From assembly GCF_001949145.1 (NCBI RefSeq), contig NW_019091403.1, positions 1,444,765 through 1,508,764 of the forward strand: a stretch of 64,000 nucleotides of DNA, written 5' to 3'. The DNA comes from Acanthaster planci (lineage: Eukaryota > Echinodermata > Asteroidea > Valvatida > Acanthasteridae). Position 1 is the stretch's first letter; each line of letters opens with the position of its first letter. Position numbers and translations under genes: made by a program. Below, piece after piece: positions 62,634 through 64,000 of this stretch. Under the pieces are notes generated by a model. That model saw nothing but the letters and a program-made list of their open reading frames with translations. It was not told where the DNA came from and ran no database searches.

Positions 62634-64000
62634 TTAAGTACTATTCAAGTGTGGATTTTGAGCCACAAACTCTCTCTCCCACTTGGAGGCTTTGGTTTTC
62701 TTAACAGGGCTGTCTTCTGTAAACATCTTCATCTTATCTCGGAATGACATCTTCTCAATAGCAGGACCTTCACTGTTTGCTTGTTTACTAGCAAGGAGTC
62801 TTTCACGAGGATCTCGGTACACCTCTTGAGCCCCAATAACAGCAGGTGTATCTGCAGCCTTAAAGGTATTGAGGTTCTGGGAGTTTTCTGGAGTGGCATA
62901 TTGGTAAGGACTTGGTTGGTTGTTCGGTGTTGGGGAGTGATTGTACTCAATAGCTGGTTCATATGCACTGTTTTCCTGCATGGGAATTTGGCTGATTGTG
63001 GATGTGTTTGCTGAGTAAGGAATTGGGCCAACAGCAGCATAATTGGATGCTGGCCCTCGTCCATTGGCTTTCCCGGCTTGGACTGCAAATTTCTTGGGAG
63101 CAATTGGGGGTTTTGGTTTGGGCTGGGTAGGAGGTGGTGGCTTTTGGGTTCGCTGGTTGTTTCTTGGGGGTGGTGCTCTCTCAGAAGTTGGGGATAAGTA
63201 TGTTTTCTCTGGACCTGGGACATAACTGACATTGACTTTGGTATGAACCACATTGGAATCATTAGACGGGGGCTGATGAGGGGAGGGAGGAACTGGAGGG
63301 TTGTTAGGTTTGAATGATAACTGCTCTTCGATACGTCGTCGTTCCTGCTCAATCTCAGCTTCCCGTCTCTGATATTCTAACCTCTGTAATGTGTGTCGTC
63401 TTTGCATCTCTTCCTCCTGTCGCTGAAGTCCTTGGTTTCCATCAATTTGTCTCATAAATTGGTCTTGTTCAGCTTGTCTAAGCTGCCGATGTTCTTTCTT
63501 CCGTTGGAAGTAATCATCCTCTTGTGGTCTGGATGCCATTTGTTGCATGAGGTGCTCAGCTTGAGCCTGAACCATCTCAAACTGCTCTCGTCGCTTGCTT
63601 GCTTCCTCTTCATCTTCTGCTTCTTCCTCATCATTCTCTTGTCGTGACTCTTCTAGACGACGTTGGAATTCTTGTTCCATTCTAAGCTTTCTAAGCTTCT
63701 CCTGTTGCTGTGGAGTCAGATTCTCCTGTCTTGTCAACTCCTCAATGGCCTGTTCTCGCGCCATCTTCTTTTGCTGTTCATGCCACTGCTCCCACTTTTC
63801 CCTTTCCTCTCGTTTCCATGGTGACGGACCTTTCAGGTCTTCATGTGAGGTATGGGTGTCCAGCGTGGCACTCCACTTCCCTTGACCTGACAAGTTTGGG
63901 CCGATATCTTCACTGTTTAAGGGATATCTAGCATCAGGGCCAAGTGGTCTAGTCTCTCTTTGCTGTGATGGAGCATCATAGTTTTGGCTGAGGGGTCTAG
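62634..64000 (-). CDS. AFDN: Afadin/canoe-like C-terminal coding exon, 5' end off the right edge
   Basis: Afadin links nectins and Rap/Ras signalling to F-actin at adherens junctions. The frame is open from the right edge to the TAA at 62636-62634, about 455 codons. It begins with a short linker (RPLSQNYDAPSQQRETRPLG), then a charged segment (SPWKREEREKWEQWHEQQKK) that runs into a long Glu/Arg/Gln coiled coil, followed by a proline-rich stretch (PPPPTQPKPKPPIAPKK) and a conserved end: VIGAQEVYRDPRERLLASK and EKMSFRDKMKMFTEDSPVKK. The VIGAQEVY...DPR and KMSF-DKMKMF motifs are what I associate with the afadin C-terminus. The RA, FHA, dilute and PDZ domains would lie beyond position 64000 and cannot be checked. 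In frame there is no ATG near 63890; the exon simply continues. Confidence 0.72.
   Translation of the reverse strand, partial: RPLSQNYDAPSQQRETRPLGPDARYPLNSEDIGPNLSGQGKWSATLDTHTSHEDLKGPSPWKREEREKWEQWHEQQKKMAREQAIEELTRQENLTPQQQEKLRKLRMEQEFQRRLEESRQENDEEEAEDEEEASKRREQFEMVQAQAEHLMQQMASRPQEDDYFQRKKEHRQLRQAEQDQFMRQIDGNQGLQRQEEEMQRRHTLQRLEYQRREAEIEQERRRIEEQLSFKPNNPPVPPSPHQPPSNDSNVVHTKVNVSYVPGPEKTYLSPTSERAPPPRNNQRTQKPPPPTQPKPKPPIAPKKFAVQAGKANGRGPASNYAAVGPIPYSANTSTISQIPMQENSAYEPAIEYNHSPTPNNQPSPYQYATPENSQNLNTFKAADTPAVIGAQEVYRDPRERLLASKQANSEGPAIEKMSFRDKMKMFTEDSPVKKTKASKWEREFVAQNPHLNST

Noticed and set aside
63890-63893. Start codon of a 419-residue protein at 63893
   Set aside because: The codon is ttg, not atg, and the frame is open further to the right edge, with coding-like sequence continuing.
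63043-63931. Plus-strand open frames of 60-96 residues opposite the afadin-like exon
   Set aside because: They are shadows of the long minus-strand coding exon, rich in codons complementary to its Glu/Arg/Gln coiled coil.

Overview
This is an intron-rich animal nuclear contig, AT-leaning, with spliceosomal introns (gt..ag), no bacterial-style operons, abundant small non-coding repeats and no autonomous transposon ORF. The gene content (SPO22/ZIP4-type TEX11, DOP1, B3GALNT2, LSM10, a three-SH3 Dlish-like protein, an afadin-like C-terminus and a V-set immunoglobulin receptor) fits a bilaterian. The very frequent palindrome tacatgta/gtacatgtac and scattered ggcctag motifs suggest a marine invertebrate, but I cannot name the species. 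All functional names come from recognising protein families by eye; no search was run.

Layout, left to right. 1-14566 (minus): 28 coding exons of TEX11, with the 3' end beyond the left edge. 17623-19083 (plus): an intronless type I membrane protein with two Ig domains and an ITIM-like tail, behind a TATA box. 22601-44631 (minus): a complete 25-exon DOP1 gene coding for about 2559 aa. 44632-51664: a long 5' region crowded with acatgtac palindromes. 51665-53173 (plus): intronless B3GALNT2. 54058-56200 (minus): LSM10, with its coding sequence in one exon and a 5' UTR intron that holds a fold-back element. 56559-58561 (plus): a four-exon Dlish-like gene, head-to-head with LSM10. 58562-62633: intergenic sequence and the probable 3' UTR of the last gene. 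62634-64000 (minus): the last coding exon of an afadin-like gene, open at the right edge. The seven genes alternate strictly in strand, so every neighbouring pair is either divergent or convergent.

I rebuilt the exon chains of TEX11, DOP1 and the Dlish-like gene by hand from splice sites. In all three, the summed exon lengths keep frame through every junction (2550, 7680 and 885 nt), which is strong internal support. The most unusual feature is in TEX11. Two of its exons have been tandemly duplicated together with their 5' splice sites (63-bp and 70-bp units). In the 63-bp case every copy stays open in frame, giving a series of three alternative donors that would each add 21 residues. Other short tandem arrays and a 0.6-0.8 kb tandem duplication lie in the same gene. 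The window also holds a dispersed family of about 60-70 bp elements whose ends read gttagggtta/ccctaac, and several clear MITE-like or fold-back elements.
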